Shown in pieces: positions 45,982 through 57,602 of a DNA stretch of 64,000 bases (its first letter is position 1; each line of letters opens with the position of its first letter). A model generated the notes under the pieces. That model saw only the letters and a program-made list of their open reading frames with translations. It was not told the origin of the DNA and did not search any database. The DNA is from Paraglaciecola hydrolytica (lineage in GTDB: Bacteria; Pseudomonadota; Gammaproteobacteria; Enterobacterales; Alteromonadaceae). The stretch is from NCBI RefSeq assembly GCF_001565895.1, contig NZ_LSNE01000003.1, forward strand, positions 305,438 through 369,437. Direction: 5' to 3'. Position numbers and translations under genes: made by a program.

Positions 45982-46860
45982 CTAACGTTTCACCCCTGAA
46001 ACTCTAGCCCAGTCACCTTGTATGGCAATGGGTTCCATATCGAATTCTTGGCTATATAGGTCGTTGATTTCTTGGGCTTGGTTGTCGAGTATGCCGGATA
46101 ACACCAGTTTACCACTGGGTTTGCAGTAACCGCTGATTATGTGGCGTAACTCACGGATGGGTGCTGCTAGGATATTCGCTAGTACCACATCGGCTTGTAA
46201 TTCAGGTTGGTTTTGTGGCAGGTATAACTCTATTTGTTCACCGACATTATTGCGGTTGGCGTTATCTTGGCTCGCCAGTATCGCTTGTGGGTCGATATCA
46301 ATGCCAACTACACGTTTAGCACCGAGTTTTAAAGCGGCTATACCTAAGATCCCAGAGCCACAACCAAAATCCACTACTGTTGAATCCTTTAGCTCTAAAC
46401 CGTCAAGCCAGCTTAGGCATAATGAAGTAGTGGGATGAGTGCCGGTACCAAAGGCTAGACCGGGATCGAGCATTACATTGACTGCTGTTGGGTCGGGTAC
46501 ATCACGCCAACTTGGGCAAATCCATAGGCGTTTACCAAATTGCATGGGATGGAAGTTAACCATCCACTCACGCTCCCAGTCTTTGTCTTCTAACTGGTCG
46601 ATTTTGTGGGCAAAACCTTTGCCTAATATACGGGATTTTTCTAAACGTTTGATGACGGCCGCCATATCAAAATTGGCGTCATATAAACCCACCACTTCGG
46701 TATCTGGCCATAACATCACTTCACCGGGCTTGGGCTCATACATGGGGGTATCTTTAGCATCAAAAAAACTTACTGCTTGTGCGCCATTGGCACTTAACAT
46801 GTCACCCAGCTGTTCAGCATATTTAGCTGGGCTGCTTATTTTTAGTTGGATCCAAGGCAT
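45982..46860 (-). CDS. prmA: Ribosomal protein L11 methyltransferase
   Basis: 292 residues; trimethylates L11 with S-adenosylmethionine. The substrate-binding N-terminal domain ([20 protein letters not shown]) precedes the Rossmann domain with [30 protein letters not shown] and [13 protein letters not shown]. There is no adjacent gene on the same strand downstream within 300 bp. Confidence 0.95.
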   Translation of the reverse strand: MPWIQLKISSPAKYAEQLGDMLSANGAQAVSFFDAKDTPMYEPKPGEVMLWPDTEVVGLYDANFDMAAVIKRLEKSRILGKGFAHKIDQLEDKDWEREWMVNFHPMQFGKRLWICPSWRDVPDPTAVNVMLDPGLAFGTGTHPTTSLCLSWLDGLELKDSTVVDFGCGSGILGIAALKLGAKRVVGIDIDPQAILASQDNANRNNVGEQIELYLPQNQPELQADVVLANILAAPIRELRHIISGYCKPSGKLVLSGILDNQAQEINDLYSQEFDMEPIAIQGDWARVSGVKR

Positions 46861-47045
46861 GATTATATCGCCGTGTAAAAAAATCTATATTAATGCTAAT
46901 TGTATCCGTGATCGGAGCAGATATAACTAATAAATTCACTGTTTGTAAGTTTAACGCAAAGTCTGTTGGTCATTTTGCTAATAACATTGAATTTTGAGTA
47001 GTAATTACTAAGCTAAATTCTATCGTCACACACTGGGAGCTAAAC

Positions 47046-48365
47046 ATGGGATTTTTCAACAATAACAAACAATTAGTCGCAGAACTTGCTCAATACAAAG
47101 CAAAGTTTGATATTGACGAAGCGGTACTGAAAGCCATGTATGGCGCAATGGCGGTGATCGAATTTACACCCACGGGACAGGTACTATTTGCTAACCCGTT
47201 GTTTCTAAAAACCATGAATTTCAGTGCTGAACAAGTGGTAGGTAAACATCATAGTATGTTCTGCAAAAAATCCTATGTGAGTAGTCAGGAATACAAAGTT
47301 TTCTGGGATGATTTAGCTAAGGGTAAGGGCTGTAATGGCGAGTTTCAGCGAATGAGTCGAACAGGCAATGAAGTCTGGCTGGCTGCGAGTTATATACCCG
47401 TGATAGATAGTACTGGTAATGTTCTCAAGGTGATTAAAATAGCGTCAGATGTCACAGAATCTATTGTGCAAATGCATCTACTAAAAAGCGAATCACAAGC
47501 AGTATCCCGTTCTATGGCTGTGGCTGAATTTGATCTAAGTGGCAACTTGCTAGAGGCGAATGAAAACTTCCAACAAACTTTGGGTTACACCGCTAGTGAA
47601 CTTAAAGGCATGAATCACAAGTCTTTTTGCAAACGTGAATATACCAATTCTCATGAATACAAAAAATTATGGGAGAGTCTTAACAGAGGCACGTTTTACA
47701 GCGGGTTAGTCGAGAGGGTTAACAAGCAGGGCGAAACAATATGGTTAGAAGCGACTTATAATCCTATTTTTGATGTGGACGGTAAGCTGCTAAAAGTCAA
47801 AAAATTTGCCTCTGATAATACTAAAACATTTGAAGCAAACAGACGTACTAGTGAACTGGTGTACGAGTCTTCTAAACAGACTGAAAAAACCTCCCAGCAT
47901 GGTTTGCAAATCGTTAATGAGACGATTCAATCAATGTCACAAATAACCGATAGTTTGACTGCTGCCGCAGCAAGAATCGATTCATTAAGTAAGCAGTCTG
48001 ATCAAATCAGTAACATTGTAAATACCATTACCGCCATTGCTGATCAAACCAACTTGCTTGCTCTGAATGCGGCTATAGAGGCAGCTAGGGCCGGAGAGCA
48101 AGGGCGAGGATTTGCTGTTGTTGCTGATGAAGTCAGACAATTAGCAGGGCGCACTAGTAAATCAACCGCCGAAATAGATGAAGTGGTAAAACAAAATAAT
48201 ACCTTGGCTACCCAAGCGGTAAAATCAATGGAGGAAATTGTTGCTCGTTCAAAAGAAGGCATGGTTTTAACAGAAAAAACCGGCAGCGTTATTCAGGAAA
48301 TTAGTACCGGCACTCAGGAGATGGTTAAAATATCTAAACAGCTATTTAATGAAGCAGGTCGTTAA
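47046..48365 (+). CDS. Soluble PAS-PAS methyl-accepting chemotaxis protein
   Basis: 439 residues with no membrane segment. Two PAS domains (about 20-140 and 145-265; each with FCKKSY or FCKREY and W(L)AA/EA(S)Y blocks) are followed by a short chemoreceptor signalling domain whose tip is [20 protein letters not shown] and [16 protein letters not shown]. The design matches cytoplasmic Aer-like energy or redox sensors. It starts at an ATG with GGAG upstream. The HAMP domain is absent. No other chemotaxis gene lies nearby. Confidence 0.9.
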   Translation: MGFFNNNKQLVAELAQYKAKFDIDEAVLKAMYGAMAVIEFTPTGQVLFANPLFLKTMNFSAEQVVGKHHSMFCKKSYVSSQEYKVFWDDLAKGKGCNGEFQRMSRTGNEVWLAASYIPVIDSTGNVLKVIKIASDVTESIVQMHLLKSESQAVSRSMAVAEFDLSGNLLEANENFQQTLGYTASELKGMNHKSFCKREYTNSHEYKKLWESLNRGTFYSGLVERVNKQGETIWLEATYNPIFDVDGKLLKVKKFASDNTKTFEANRRTSELVYESSKQTEKTSQHGLQIVNETIQSMSQITDSLTAAAARIDSLSKQSDQISNIVNTITAIADQTNLLALNAAIEAARAGEQGRGFAVVADEVRQLAGRTSKSTAEIDEVVKQNNTLATQAVKSMEEIVARSKEGMVLTEKTGSVIQEISTGTQEMVKISKQLFNEAGR

Positions 48366-48384
48366 CTTAAAAACCGTTAAGAGT

Positions 48385-48447
48385 AAGTTTCCGGCTGCAC
48401 TTATTATCAGCCAGAAACTTAAAACTTATCAGCCAGAAACTTAAAAC
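48385..48447 (+). terminator. Terminator-like hairpin with a tandemly duplicated right arm
   Basis: AAGTTTCCGGCTG (48385-48397) pairs with CAGCCAGAAACTT (48408-48420), one mismatch. A 22-bp unit containing the right arm is repeated exactly at 48404-48425 and 48426-48447, so either copy can pair with the left arm. It follows the chemoreceptor gene; the T run is weak. Confidence 0.6.
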
Positions 48448-48453
48448 GATAAT

Positions 48454-49803
48454 TTAGTGACCACCCAAACCGAGTTTTTTCTCTAAATAGTGGATGTTGG
48501 CTCCACCTTTAGCAAAGGCTTCGTCGGCCATAATGCGTTTTTGCAACGGGATATTGGTTTTTATTCCTGCAATCACGAGTTCATCTAAAGCATGACGCAT
48601 TCTGGCAATCGCCACTTCACGGGTTTCGCCATAAGTGATCAGTTTACCTATCATCGAATCATAATAAGGCGGCACGGTGTAATCTGCATAGATATGCGAA
48701 TCCCAACGTACACCTAAACCACCGGGTGAATGAAATTGCGTGATTTTACCAGGGCTTGGAATAAACGTTTGTGGATCTTCAGCATTAATACGACATTCGA
48801 TAGCATGGCCACGAATTTGTACCTGAGATTGATCAATCGAGAGTTTCATACCTGAGGCAATACGTAACTGTTCTTTGATTAAATCAATGCCGGTAATCAT
48901 TTCTGATACGGGATGCTCAACTTGGATCCGGGTGTTCATTTCAATGAAATAAAACTCGCCGTTTTCAAACAAAAACTCAAAGGTACCTGCGCCACGATAG
49001 CCAATATCAACACAGGCCTGACAGCAACGGGCACCGATTTTGGCACGCATTTCAGGAGTGATACCAGGTGCGGGGGCTTCTTCAACCACTTTTTGATGAC
49101 GGCGCTGCATGGAGCAATCTCGTTCACCCAAGTGAATAGCACCACCTTGTCCATCAGCTAGTACTTGGATTTCTACGTGACGCGGATTTTCTAAAAATTT
49201 CTCCATGTACACAGTATCATTACCAAAAGCAGCACCGGCTTCAGCTTGTGTTGTTGCTATGGCATTAATTAATTCATGTTCAGCGCGCACCACGCGCATA
49301 CCACGACCACCACCACCGCCAGCTGCTTTAACTATAATCGGATAACCGATGCGTAAGGCGGTCGCTTTGTTAGTCGCTTCATCACTACCTAATGGCCCGT
49401 CTGAACCCGGTACGCAAGGCACACCAGCGGCTTTCATGGATTTAATCGCTGATACTTTGTCACCCATCAAATTGATGGTTTCAGCTTTAGGACCAATAAA
49501 GATAAAGCCACTTTTTTCGACGGCATCAGCAAAAGCAGCATTTTCAGCTAAAAAACCATATCCAGGATGAATAGCATCGGCATCGGTTATTTCAGCTGCG
49601 GCGATAATACGGGGAATATTCAGGTAGCTTTCGGTTGCAGAGGCTTTACCAATACAGATGGTTTCATCAGCCAACAATACATGTTTAAGTGTTTCATCTG
49701 CAGTTGAGTGCACGGCAACAGTGGTAATGCCTAACTCTTTGCAAGCGCGCAGAATGCGTAGTGCAATCTCACCGCGATTGGCAATAAGAACTTTTTTAAG
49801 CAT
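48454..49803 (-). CDS. accC: Biotin carboxylase subunit of acetyl-CoA carboxylase
   Basis: 449 residues, ATP-grasp fold. The nucleotide loop [35 protein letters not shown] and the catalytic region [13 protein letters not shown] are intact. ATG 49803 gives [14 protein letters not shown], aligning with E. coli AccC, with AAAGG 9 nt upstream; ATG 49809 is the alternative. It carboxylates the biotin on AccB as the first step of fatty-acid synthesis and follows accB by 12 nt. Confidence 0.97.
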   Translation of the reverse strand: MLKKVLIANRGEIALRILRACKELGITTVAVHSTADETLKHVLLADETICIGKASATESYLNIPRIIAAAEITDADAIHPGYGFLAENAAFADAVEKSGFIFIGPKAETINLMGDKVSAIKSMKAAGVPCVPGSDGPLGSDEATNKATALRIGYPIIVKAAGGGGGRGMRVVRAEHELINAIATTQAEAGAAFGNDTVYMEKFLENPRHVEIQVLADGQGGAIHLGERDCSMQRRHQKVVEEAPAPGITPEMRAKIGARCCQACVDIGYRGAGTFEFLFENGEFYFIEMNTRIQVEHPVSEMITGIDLIKEQLRIASGMKLSIDQSQVQIRGHAIECRINAEDPQTFIPSPGKITQFHSPGGLGVRWDSHIYADYTVPPYYDSMIGKLITYGETREVAIARMRHALDELVIAGIKTNIPLQKRIMADEAFAKGGANIHYLEKKLGLGGH

Positions 49804-49815
49804 GGTCATTGGCCT

Positions 49816-50274
49816 TTATTCGATCACAAACATAGGTTGGTCAAATTCAACGGGATCTTGGTTATCTACCAAAATTTGTTTAATGATGCCTGATTTATCA
49901 GATTCAATTTGGTTCATCATTTTCATTGCTTCTATGATGCACAACGTATCACCCACGTTAACTTTTTGACCCACTTCAACAAAGGATTTTGCGCCGGGAG
50001 AAGAAGAGCGATAAAAAGTACCAACCATGGGAGAGCGCATAATATGGCCAGATACTTCAGCCGCAGCTGCGGGGGCCGTTGGTGCAGCAACTGGTGCTGG
50101 AGCCGCACTTGGTGTGGCAGCTATATATTGAGCTTGAGGGGCGTATTGCATAGGAGCAGCAAACTGGCCACCACGATGGATACGTACTGATTCTTCACCT
50201 TCAGTAATTTCTAATTCAGATATCCCTGACTCTTCAACCAGTTCAATCAGTTTTTTAATTTTACGTATGTCCAT
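49816..50274 (-). CDS. accB: Biotin carboxyl carrier protein
   Basis: 152 residues: N-terminal helical region ([20 protein letters not shown]), an Ala/Pro-rich linker, and the biotinyl domain with EAMKM (115-119), Lys118 being the biotin site. [20 protein letters not shown] holds the thumb region. Part of aroQ-accB-accC, an order common in gammaproteobacteria. Confidence 0.96.
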   Translation of the reverse strand: MDIRKIKKLIELVEESGISELEITEGEESVRIHRGGQFAAPMQYAPQAQYIAATPSAAPAPVAAPTAPAAAAEVSGHIMRSPMVGTFYRSSSPGAKSFVEVGQKVNVGDTLCIIEAMKMMNQIESDKSGIIKQILVDNQDPVEFDQPMFVIE

Positions 50275-50328
50275 GATAATTCTCTCTGTTCGATAATTTT
50301 GTTGTTTTAAATAAAGCTTAGAAATTGT

Positions 50329-50790
50329 TTATTTAGTCAAATGCTGATGAGCAGCTAAAAGTGCAAATTCATAACCTTGTGTACCTAAGCCGCATATAAC
50401 GCCCTGCGCCTTATCACTTAAATAAGAGTGGTGTCTGAAGGGCTCTCTGGCATGTACGTTTGACAGATGGATCTCAATAAAAGGAATAGACACACTGAGC
50501 AGTGCATCACGCAAGGCCACACTGGTATGAGTAAATGCGCCGGGATTGATCAATATATAGTCGATATTGCCAAAACCGTTATGGATGGCGTCAATCAATA
50601 CATGCTCGGCACTAGATTGCACATGACTCAGCGAAATACCGAGTTCAGTGGCCTTAGTCTTGAGCCCCTGAACAATTTGATCTAAGCTGGCCGAGCCATA
50701 AATTTGCGGTTCGCGCTTGCCCAACATATTTAAATTTGGGCCATTGATGAGTAAAACATTCACGCTTTGGTCACTTAGGCAGGCATCCAC
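50329..50790 (-). CDS. aroQ: 3-dehydroquinate dehydratase, type II
   Basis: 153 residues with [18 protein letters not shown] (catalytic Tyr at the end of the block), [20 protein letters not shown] and [16 protein letters not shown]. It works in the shikimate pathway. It precedes accB by 54 nt and so may share its transcript. The annotated ATG gives a 10-residue N-terminal extension before the conserved VNVLLINGP; a GTG further in is possible. Confidence 0.95.
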   Translation of the reverse strand: MDACLSDQSVNVLLINGPNLNMLGKREPQIYGSASLDQIVQGLKTKATELGISLSHVQSSAEHVLIDAIHNGFGNIDYILINPGAFTHTSVALRDALLSVSIPFIEIHLSNVHAREPFRHHSYLSDKAQGVICGLGTQGYEFALLAAHQHLTK

Positions 50791-50972
50791 CGATTGGTTA
50801 AATTAGCTGCACTTTGTTTTAAATTAGACGCGCTGGGCATTTAAAATAACTACGCGGTGCAATAAAGTGGCACTATTATAGGGTTGAAATAGAATATAGC
50901 AGCAAAATACTGGTCTTATCAGCGAAGATTGCCACAAAGTTTTGCAATTTTAATCTCAAAAATGAGCACGGT

Positions 50973-51578
50973 TTGAATTACATTGCGCACATACATATTG
51001 GCCACCATACCCAAACCAGTCTGTTGGGAAACTTTCTTGGTGATTTTGTTAAAGGCAACATCAGCGACAAACTACCACCTTGTCTTGCCACTGGTGTGAG
51101 CATGCATCGTAAAGTCGACATCTATACTGACCAACATTCTTTAGTCACCTCACTTAGACAAAAGTTTCCTCCATCTTTACGCCGTGTATCCGGCATAGTG
51201 ATTGATATTGTGTTTGATCACTGCCTTTTAAAACAATGGCATCACTTTACTCAACAAACAGAGTGGCAGGTATTAGAACGCTTTTACCAACAATTAAGTG
51301 AATTTGATGGTATTGAACAAGCCAATTTTAATCGCTTGAGTGCCAGTTTATTGCAAGACAAGTGGTTAAGTGAATACAAAGAACCTGCTACTTGCCTGCG
51401 CGCTTTTATGAGTATTGAGCGTAGATTGAAACATAAAATTGTGTTTGCTCATACCGCCTATGACTTTGTACAAACGCATCCGTCGCTGTTTGATTCTACC
51501 TTCAGTGTTTTTTATCCGACATTGCTTGATCATGCATTACACTGTAAAAAACAACTGACAAGTCAACACTTTCAATAG
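50973..51578 (+). CDS. acpH: Acyl carrier protein phosphodiesterase
   Basis: 201 residues of the DUF479/AcpH family: [51 protein letters not shown], and [14 protein letters not shown]. It removes phosphopantetheine from ACP. The start is TTG, which aligns with MNFLAHLHLA of E. coli AcpH; an upstream ATG at 50962 is in another frame. It lies 8 nt before upp. Confidence 0.9.
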   Translation: MNYIAHIHIGHHTQTSLLGNFLGDFVKGNISDKLPPCLATGVSMHRKVDIYTDQHSLVTSLRQKFPPSLRRVSGIVIDIVFDHCLLKQWHHFTQQTEWQVLERFYQQLSEFDGIEQANFNRLSASLLQDKWLSEYKEPATCLRAFMSIERRLKHKIVFAHTAYDFVQTHPSLFDSTFSVFYPTLLDHALHCKKQLTSQHFQ

Positions 51579-51586
51579 GTTGGAAC

Positions 51587-52216
51587 ATGGCAATAAAAGA
51601 AATTAAGCATCCCCTTATCCAACATAAACTGGGTTTGATGCGTGAAGCGGGTATTAGTAGTAAAGATTTTCGTGAGTTAGCCAGCGAAGTAGGTAACTTG
51701 TTAACCTACGAAGCCACTCGTCATTTGGAAACTGAAACCGTAAACATCCAAGGATGGAATGATGAAACCATTCCAATACAAAAGATCAAAGGCAAAAAAA
51801 TCACTGTGGTGCCTATTTTACGTGCCGGGCTAGGCATGTTAGATGGTGTGATGAAACTCATCCCCAATGCCAAGATCAGTGTGGTGGGTTTGTATCGTAA
51901 TGAGGAAACCCTACAGCCCATTGCCTATTTCGACAAAGTAGTAAAAGACATTGCAGAGCGCACTGCTTTGATTGTTGATCCTATGCTGGCCACCGGCGGC
52001 ACCTTGATAGCAACGATAGATTTATTAAAACAAAAAGGCTGCACTCATATCATGGGTTTATTTTTAGTGGCGGCGCCAGAAGGTTTGGCGGCCGTACAGC
52101 AACAACATCCGGATGTAGATATTTATACCGCTGCTATTGATCTTAAGCTTAACGAACAGGGATATATTTTACCGGGCTTGGGAGATGCAGGTGATAAGTT
52201 GTTTGGAACACGTTAA
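51587..52216 (+). CDS. upp: Uracil phosphoribosyltransferase
   Basis: 209 residues; salvages uracil with PRPP to UMP. The PRPP-binding loop [15 protein letters not shown] and the uracil-binding C terminus [14 protein letters not shown] are intact, with [14 protein letters not shown]. The start follows acpH by 8 nt. No uracil permease is adjacent in the window. Confidence 0.96.
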   Translation: MAIKEIKHPLIQHKLGLMREAGISSKDFRELASEVGNLLTYEATRHLETETVNIQGWNDETIPIQKIKGKKITVVPILRAGLGMLDGVMKLIPNAKISVVGLYRNEETLQPIAYFDKVVKDIAERTALIVDPMLATGGTLIATIDLLKQKGCTHIMGLFLVAAPEGLAAVQQQHPDVDIYTAAIDLKLNEQGYILPGLGDAGDKLFGTR

Positions 52217-52246
52217 GCAAATTTACGGTGCTTTGTTACTAAATAG

Positions 52247-52274
52247 TTGTTCAGTAAAGAGAAGCAGTTATAAT
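52247..52274 (+). promoter_or_regulatory. Candidate promoter of the cytochrome c gene
   Basis: TTGTTC at 52247-52252 and a perfect TATAAT at 52269-52274, spacing 16 nt. Lies 58 bp upstream of the GTG start of the cytochrome c gene. Confidence 0.6.
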
Positions 52275-52332
52275 CAAGGCCGAATTTTGGCTGGTGGCGT
52301 TCAAATTACGTCAAACCCTAGGGGAGAAAATT

Positions 52333-52728
52333 GTGAAAATTAAAAGCTTGATGTGTCTTTTTGTGAGTGTATTTCTGACTTTTGCTGCTCAAACTCAAGA
52401 AGCTGCATCAGATGATATTAAATCGCGCATCCAACCTTTGGGTAAAGTCCACGTTGCGGGAGCCAAACCTGAAACCAGTTCTGCAGGCCCACGTTCAGGT
52501 GCGCAAGTCTATAATAAATCGTGTGTAGCCTGTCATAGTGTAGGAGTGCTTGGTGCACCTAAATTACATGATGCCGCTGACTGGGGACCACGAATGAGCA
52601 AGGGTATAGATACCTTAGTTGAGCACGGAATAAAAGGCTTTAACGCTATGCCACCCAAAGGTACTTGTGGTGATTGTTCTGATGATGAAATAAAAGCGGC
52701 AATAGAGTATATGATAGAGGGACTCTAA
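52333..52728 (+). CDS. Small periplasmic cytochrome c (c5-type)
   Basis: 131 residues: signal peptide (SLMCLFVSVFLTFAAQ) and one class-I cytochrome domain. The haem motif is CVACH, and the distal methionine is probably in FNAMPPKGTC. The two cysteines of GTCGDCSDDEIKA are typical of the c5 group and may form a disulfide. GTG 52333 has GGGGAG about 7 nt upstream; a longer start at 52294 lacks this. It is an electron carrier; the partner is unknown. Confidence 0.9.
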   Translation: MKIKSLMCLFVSVFLTFAAQTQEAASDDIKSRIQPLGKVHVAGAKPETSSAGPRSGAQVYNKSCVACHSVGVLGAPKLHDAADWGPRMSKGIDTLVEHGIKGFNAMPPKGTCGDCSDDEIKAAIEYMIEGL

Positions 52729-52760
52729 TCCCACTTTCGTAACAAGAATTTGTACAAAAT

Positions 52761-52785
52761 AAGGCCACCATAGTGTGGCCTTTTT
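52761..52785 (+). terminator. Terminator after the cytochrome c gene
   Basis: AAGGCCAC and GTGGCCTT form an 8-bp stem with a 6-nt loop and a T run. Confidence 0.9.
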
Positions 52786-52858
52786 GATCTTAATAGTTTA
52801 TTTTAGTCTATTAACTTTGCCAAAAAACCAACTATTAAGTGCATGAAAAGTTAGCGCA

Positions 52859-55480
52859 ATGACAGCAGAAAATATCACAGTTGAACTCTCCCTAGAAGAA
52901 CTCAGGGAGCTAGTTCCACAGTTACAAAAAGTGACTGAAAAATATAGGCGCTCTGAGTCTATTCAGAAATCGCTTTTTGATATTTCTGAATTAGCCAGTT
53001 CAGTTAATGAATTGTCTCGTTTGTATCCCGCCCTGCACGAAATAGTGGCTGGTTTTATGCCAGCCCGTAATTTTTATGTAGCTTTTCTTGAAGAAGAAAA
53101 CACTATCATCGATTTTGCCTACTTTGTTGATGAATTCGAAGAGTTAGATGTCCAGCAACAGCCAGCAGAAGAACTACAAAATAGTATTACCAGCTATATT
53201 TTACACACCGGTAATCATCTATTTTTAACCAAAGAAACCTTTTTACAGCAAATAGGATTACTTAACGTTAATTTTGTTGGTCCAAGCCCGGTTGACTGGA
53301 TTGGAGTGCCGCTTAAACGTGGTTCGCAAGTTATTGGGGCTATGGTAGTACAAAGTTACGATGAGTCAGTGCGTTACAACCAAGAAGATCTAGAAGTCTT
53401 ATTGTTTGTTTCTCAACACATTATTAACTGTGTCGATCGGGTTAAAAGCCGTGAACTAACTGAAAAAACAATTCGCCAACGGACTAAACAATTACGCCAA
53501 ATGAATGAAGAGTTGCAAGAGGAGATACTGGAACGCCAGAAAATCGAATCACTCCAACAAGCCTTGTTTGAAATTTCAGAGTTATCGGCTTCAAATTCTG
53601 GAGATATGCAGGATTTTTATGCAGCAATCCATGACATTCTCTCACGCCTAATCGGCGCACCTAACTGTTATGTTGCATTGTTAGACGCAGATGCCACCAC
53701 TTTAACTTTCCCTTATTTTAAGGATGAACTTAATACCCATGTGCAGACCAGAGCTATGGGGCTGGGTTTAACCGAATACGTTATCCGCCAGGGCCGTGCT
53801 GAGCTCATCGATTCAAGCCAAGTAAAACGCTTGGCTAAAACACAACAATTAGAAGAAAGTATCGCGTTAACTATGTTGGAAAAAAATACATCATGGTTGG
53901 GTGCGCCTCTCATTATTGATGGCTCCATCTCTGGTGTGATTGCTGTACAAAGTTATGGTGAAAGTCAAAAGTACTCACAAAAAGACTTAGAATTTTTACG
54001 TTTTGTTTCCCATCATATTGCCGTTGCACTTAGTCGTAAACGCTCTACCGAAGCTATTCAAGCTTATAATCAGCAATTAGCTGAAAAAGTCAAAGAGCGC
54101 ACCGCCGAGCTCAACCAAACCAATATGTTTTTACAAAAGCAAATTGAAGAAAGAAAACAAATTCAACTCAAATTGGAATATGACGCCCATCATGATGCGT
54201 TAACGGGTTTAGCTAATCGTGTTCTGTTTAACAATCGTCTGGACCTAGCACTTGCCAGCAAAATGCGTTATGCCAGCAACAATTTTGCTGTGGTATTTAT
54301 TGATTTAGATCGTTTTAAACAAATTAATGACTCCCTTGGTCACTATGCGGGGGATTTGTTTCTTAAAGAAGTGGCCAAACGTATTACCTCTTGTGTGCGT
54401 GGCCATGATTTACTCGCACGTTTAGGTGGTGACGAGTTTGTGGTGTTGTTTGATAACTTTGAAGCACCTAGTGATATTGAAGAAATTTCGTCGCGTATTA
54501 TCAATGCCATAGCAGCACCTTTTATTGTTGAAAATAAAGAAGTGTATTCTGGTGCCAGTATTGGTATTGCCTATATAGAAAATGGATATCAATCAGCCGA
54601 TGAAATTTTGCGGGATGCCGATGCGGCAATGTACCAGGCTAAATCGTTGGGACGTGGTCGATATATTATCTTTGACAAGACCATGCGCGACAAACTGCTA
54701 GAAGAACTCGAAATAGAAAGCGAGTTTCGGCAGATGCTCAAGGCGGAAGCGTTTGAGTGTTATTCTCAGCCTGCTCTAAATTTATCAAACAAAGAACGAA
54801 TTTATGAAGAGTGTTACATCAAGTGGGAACATTCGTCATTAGGTAAAATAAAACGTGAACAATATTGGCAAATAGCCGAGCAAAGTGGCTTAACTGTCGA
54901 AATGGATAAGTTCATGTTGAATAAGGCCTGCCATGTTTTACAAACGTGGCAAAAAGCACATGATGAAAGACAGCATTATCGTTTGGCGATCAATTTATCT
55001 ATTCATCATCTCACCCAAACGTCCTTGGCAGGTCAGTTGGTTGAACAAATTCGTGAGGCCGGAGTAGATCCTAAAAGGCTGGTGATCGAGTTTGATGAAA
55101 ATGATTTAAATCGCCGGTCACAATTTATGTTGCCAGCAATTAAGGTGCTTAAACGCGCTGGAATTACACTGGTTCTGGATAATTTTGGTAGTGGCTTGGC
55201 TTCACTAAGCTATCTGTATTCCTATCCCTTTGATTATGTAAAAGTAGATCATCGTTTTGTTAAAACCCTGCCCCGCTCTGAGCGCAACCTCAAGTTGGTG
55301 CAATCCGTGTTATCCATTTCAAACCATCTGAAATTTAAATTAATCGCTGAAGGTATCGAAACACAAGAACAACTTGATGCACTCACTGCTGTAGGTTGTG
55401 AATACGGTCAGGGTAAGTATATACAGGCGGCTGAAAAAATTAACGACCAACCCGGTTCACCTATGGCCATTACAGGTTAA
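52859..55480 (+). CDS. GAF-GAF-GGDEF-EAL regulatory protein with degenerate EAL
   Basis: 873 residues, no membrane segment. Two GAF-type domains (about 40-195 and 235-395) are joined by coiled coils (TEKTIRQRTKQLRQMNEELQ; AYNQQLAEKVKERTAELNQT). The GGDEF domain is intact (ARLGGDEFVVLFDN). The EAL domain is altered: the EAL position reads EECYIKW and DDFG reads DNFGSG, while EGIETQEQL is kept. It is therefore probably a cyclase or c-di-GMP-binding protein, not a phosphodiesterase. It is monocistronic, between two terminators or convergent ends. Confidence 0.9.
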   Translation: MTAENITVELSLEELRELVPQLQKVTEKYRRSESIQKSLFDISELASSVNELSRLYPALHEIVAGFMPARNFYVAFLEEENTIIDFAYFVDEFEELDVQQQPAEELQNSITSYILHTGNHLFLTKETFLQQIGLLNVNFVGPSPVDWIGVPLKRGSQVIGAMVVQSYDESVRYNQEDLEVLLFVSQHIINCVDRVKSRELTEKTIRQRTKQLRQMNEELQEEILERQKIESLQQALFEISELSASNSGDMQDFYAAIHDILSRLIGAPNCYVALLDADATTLTFPYFKDELNTHVQTRAMGLGLTEYVIRQGRAELIDSSQVKRLAKTQQLEESIALTMLEKNTSWLGAPLIIDGSISGVIAVQSYGESQKYSQKDLEFLRFVSHHIAVALSRKRSTEAIQAYNQQLAEKVKERTAELNQTNMFLQKQIEERKQIQLKLEYDAHHDALTGLANRVLFNNRLDLALASKMRYASNNFAVVFIDLDRFKQINDSLGHYAGDLFLKEVAKRITSCVRGHDLLARLGGDEFVVLFDNFEAPSDIEEISSRIINAIAAPFIVENKEVYSGASIGIAYIENGYQSADEILRDADAAMYQAKSLGRGRYIIFDKTMRDKLLEELEIESEFRQMLKAEAFECYSQPALNLSNKERIYEECYIKWEHSSLGKIKREQYWQIAEQSGLTVEMDKFMLNKACHVLQTWQKAHDERQHYRLAINLSIHHLTQTSLAGQLVEQIREAGVDPKRLVIEFDENDLNRRSQFMLPAIKVLKRAGITLVLDNFGSGLASLSYLYSYPFDYVKVDHRFVKTLPRSERNLKLVQSVLSISNHLKFKLIAEGIETQEQLDALTAVGCEYGQGKYIQAAEKINDQPGSPMAITG

Positions 55481-55493
55481 TAACGAACCTAGA

Positions 55494-57509
55494 CTACTTT
55501 TTGTTTAACATATTGCGCAAGTTAGCAATACCCATCTCACCTTTTTGCTGCTGTGCCTCAGCACTGACTTTTTGCTTTTTTTGCTCCCAAATCACATCAT
55601 CTTGTGGCAACTCGTATAAAAAGCGACTGGGCTCAGGGTTGATTAATTCACCAAACTGACGACGCTCTTTAACTAGAGTAAAAAACAATGCGCGCTGAGC
55701 CCTCGTAATTCCTACATAAGCTAGGCGTCGTTCTTCTTCGATATTATCTTCGTCGATACTGCTTTGATGGGGTAACAGACCCTCTTCCATGCCGACCATA
55801 AAAACATAGGGAAACTCTAGGCCTTTGGAGGAATGAAGGGTCATTAATTGCACTTGATCAGACTCATCCTGATCTTCGCCTCTTTCCATCATATCGCGTA
55901 ATATCAGGCGGTTAACTACTTCCTGTAAATTCATTGGCGGGTCGAGTTCGCCACCTTCTAACATGCCGCTGATCCAGCCAAACAGGGTACTGATATTGGC
56001 CATGGCCATTTCAGCTGCCTTTGGGCTGGTACTGCTTTCGTACAACCATTCTTCATAACCCATGGTTTTAATCATATCGCGCACTGTAGATATGCCATCA
56101 CCGCGCACAACTTGATCCGAAAGCTCCACTATCCAGCGAGCAAACTGCTCTATCGCTACTAGCGCTTTACCACTGACATGCTCTTGTAGATATGGCGAGA
56201 AAGCAGCAGCAAACATCGAGGTTTTTTGTTGGTTAGCTAAATTGCCAAGTTTTTCCAAACTAACCCGACCTATGCCACGTGTTGGAGTATTAATGACTCG
56301 TAATAAGGCGTTGTCATCATCCTGATTCACCAGCAGGCGCAAATAGGCCATGATGTCTTTTACTTCGGTTCGACCAAAAAACGACATGCCACCACTGATT
56401 TTATATGGGATGCGGTTACTCATTAAGACTTTTTCGAATACCCGCGACTGGAAATTACCACGGTATAAAATCGCATAATCCTTAAAGCTGGTGGCTTGCA
56501 TAAATTTGTGAGCAAGCATTTCTGCCACTACTCGTTCAGCTTCATGTTCTTCATTTTTGGCAATAATAATATTGAGAGGATCGCCATAACCTAATTCTGA
56601 AAACAATTTTTTCTCAAAAACATGGGGGTTGTTTTGGATCAAAATATTGGCGCAGTGCAATATTCGCCCTGAGGAGCGGTAGTTTTGCTCAAGTTTAACC
56701 ACTTTCAAGGATGGGAAGTCCTTTTGTAATAGCACTAAATTTTGTGGGCGCGCCCCACGCCATGAGTAGATTGACTGGTCATCGTCACCTACCACAGTAA
56801 AACGTGCTCGTTCGCCCACTAACAAGCGCACTAATTCATACTGACTGGTATTGGTATCCTGATATTCGTCGACCAACAAATAACGAATTTTAGTTTGCCA
56901 TTTTTGCCGGACGGTCTCATTGGTTTGCAGTAATAGAGTTGGCAGTAAAATAAGATCATCAAAATCTAAGGCGTTATAAGCTCGCAGGTTATTGTGATAA
57001 CGCTGATAAAACTCGGCAAATTCTACTTCACCCGGTGACATGGCTTTGTTTTTTAAATGTTCGGGCAAGATTAAATCGTTTTTCCAGCTTGAAATACAAC
57101 TCTGCAACAAACTGAGTTGCTCTTTATCCCCATCTAACTCTGTGGCAGTAAGATCTTTTAATAAGGCCATACTGTCTTTATCGTCAAACAAGGAAAATCC
57201 CGGTTTGAGACCCAACGTTTTTACTTCTGACTTAATAATATTCAGACCAAGAGTGTGGAATGTTGAAACCTTGAGACCACGCGCCTCTTTTTTACCCAGA
57301 GTTTGAGCGACTCGCTCTTTCATTTCTCGGGCCGCTTTATTGGTAAAAGTGACAGCGGCGATATAGCGTGCAGGCAGTTCACATTCTCTGACCAAGTAGG
57401 CAATTTTATTAGTGATCACACGAGTTTTACCACTACCGGCACCTGCCAGTACTAGACAGGGCCCAGAGATATAGTTAACTGCTTGATTCTGGCCTGGGTT
57501 AAGTTTCAT
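55494..57509 (-). CDS. rep: ATP-dependent DNA helicase Rep
   Basis: 671 residues, superfamily 1 helicase. Walker A is [10 protein letters not shown], motif II is [16 protein letters not shown], motif [15 protein letters not shown], motif [11 protein letters not shown], motif [20 protein letters not shown] and motif [14 protein letters not shown]. The length (E. coli Rep 673) and [12 protein letters not shown] favour Rep over UvrD. It helps restart replication forks blocked by protein. It converges with the GAF-GGDEF gene at 13 nt spacing. Confidence 0.95.
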   Translation of the reverse strand: MKLNPGQNQAVNYISGPCLVLAGAGSGKTRVITNKIAYLVRECELPARYIAAVTFTNKAAREMKERVAQTLGKKEARGLKVSTFHTLGLNIIKSEVKTLGLKPGFSLFDDKDSMALLKDLTATELDGDKEQLSLLQSCISSWKNDLILPEHLKNKAMSPGEVEFAEFYQRYHNNLRAYNALDFDDLILLPTLLLQTNETVRQKWQTKIRYLLVDEYQDTNTSQYELVRLLVGERARFTVVGDDDQSIYSWRGARPQNLVLLQKDFPSLKVVKLEQNYRSSGRILHCANILIQNNPHVFEKKLFSELGYGDPLNIIIAKNEEHEAERVVAEMLAHKFMQATSFKDYAILYRGNFQSRVFEKVLMSNRIPYKISGGMSFFGRTEVKDIMAYLRLLVNQDDDNALLRVINTPTRGIGRVSLEKLGNLANQQKTSMFAAAFSPYLQEHVSGKALVAIEQFARWIVELSDQVVRGDGISTVRDMIKTMGYEEWLYESSTSPKAAEMAMANISTLFGWISGMLEGGELDPPMNLQEVVNRLILRDMMERGEDQDESDQVQLMTLHSSKGLEFPYVFMVGMEEGLLPHQSSIDEDNIEEERRLAYVGITRAQRALFFTLVKERRQFGELINPEPSRFLYELPQDDVIWEQKKQKVSAEAQQQKGEMGIANLRNMLNKK

Positions 57510-57602
57510 GTATCACTTGGTTACGCTTTTGTTGGGGCGGGGATTGTAAGAAATTATCAGCGCCTTGACCATCTTTCGCTGGATCTATATACGCCTTAGC
57601 GT

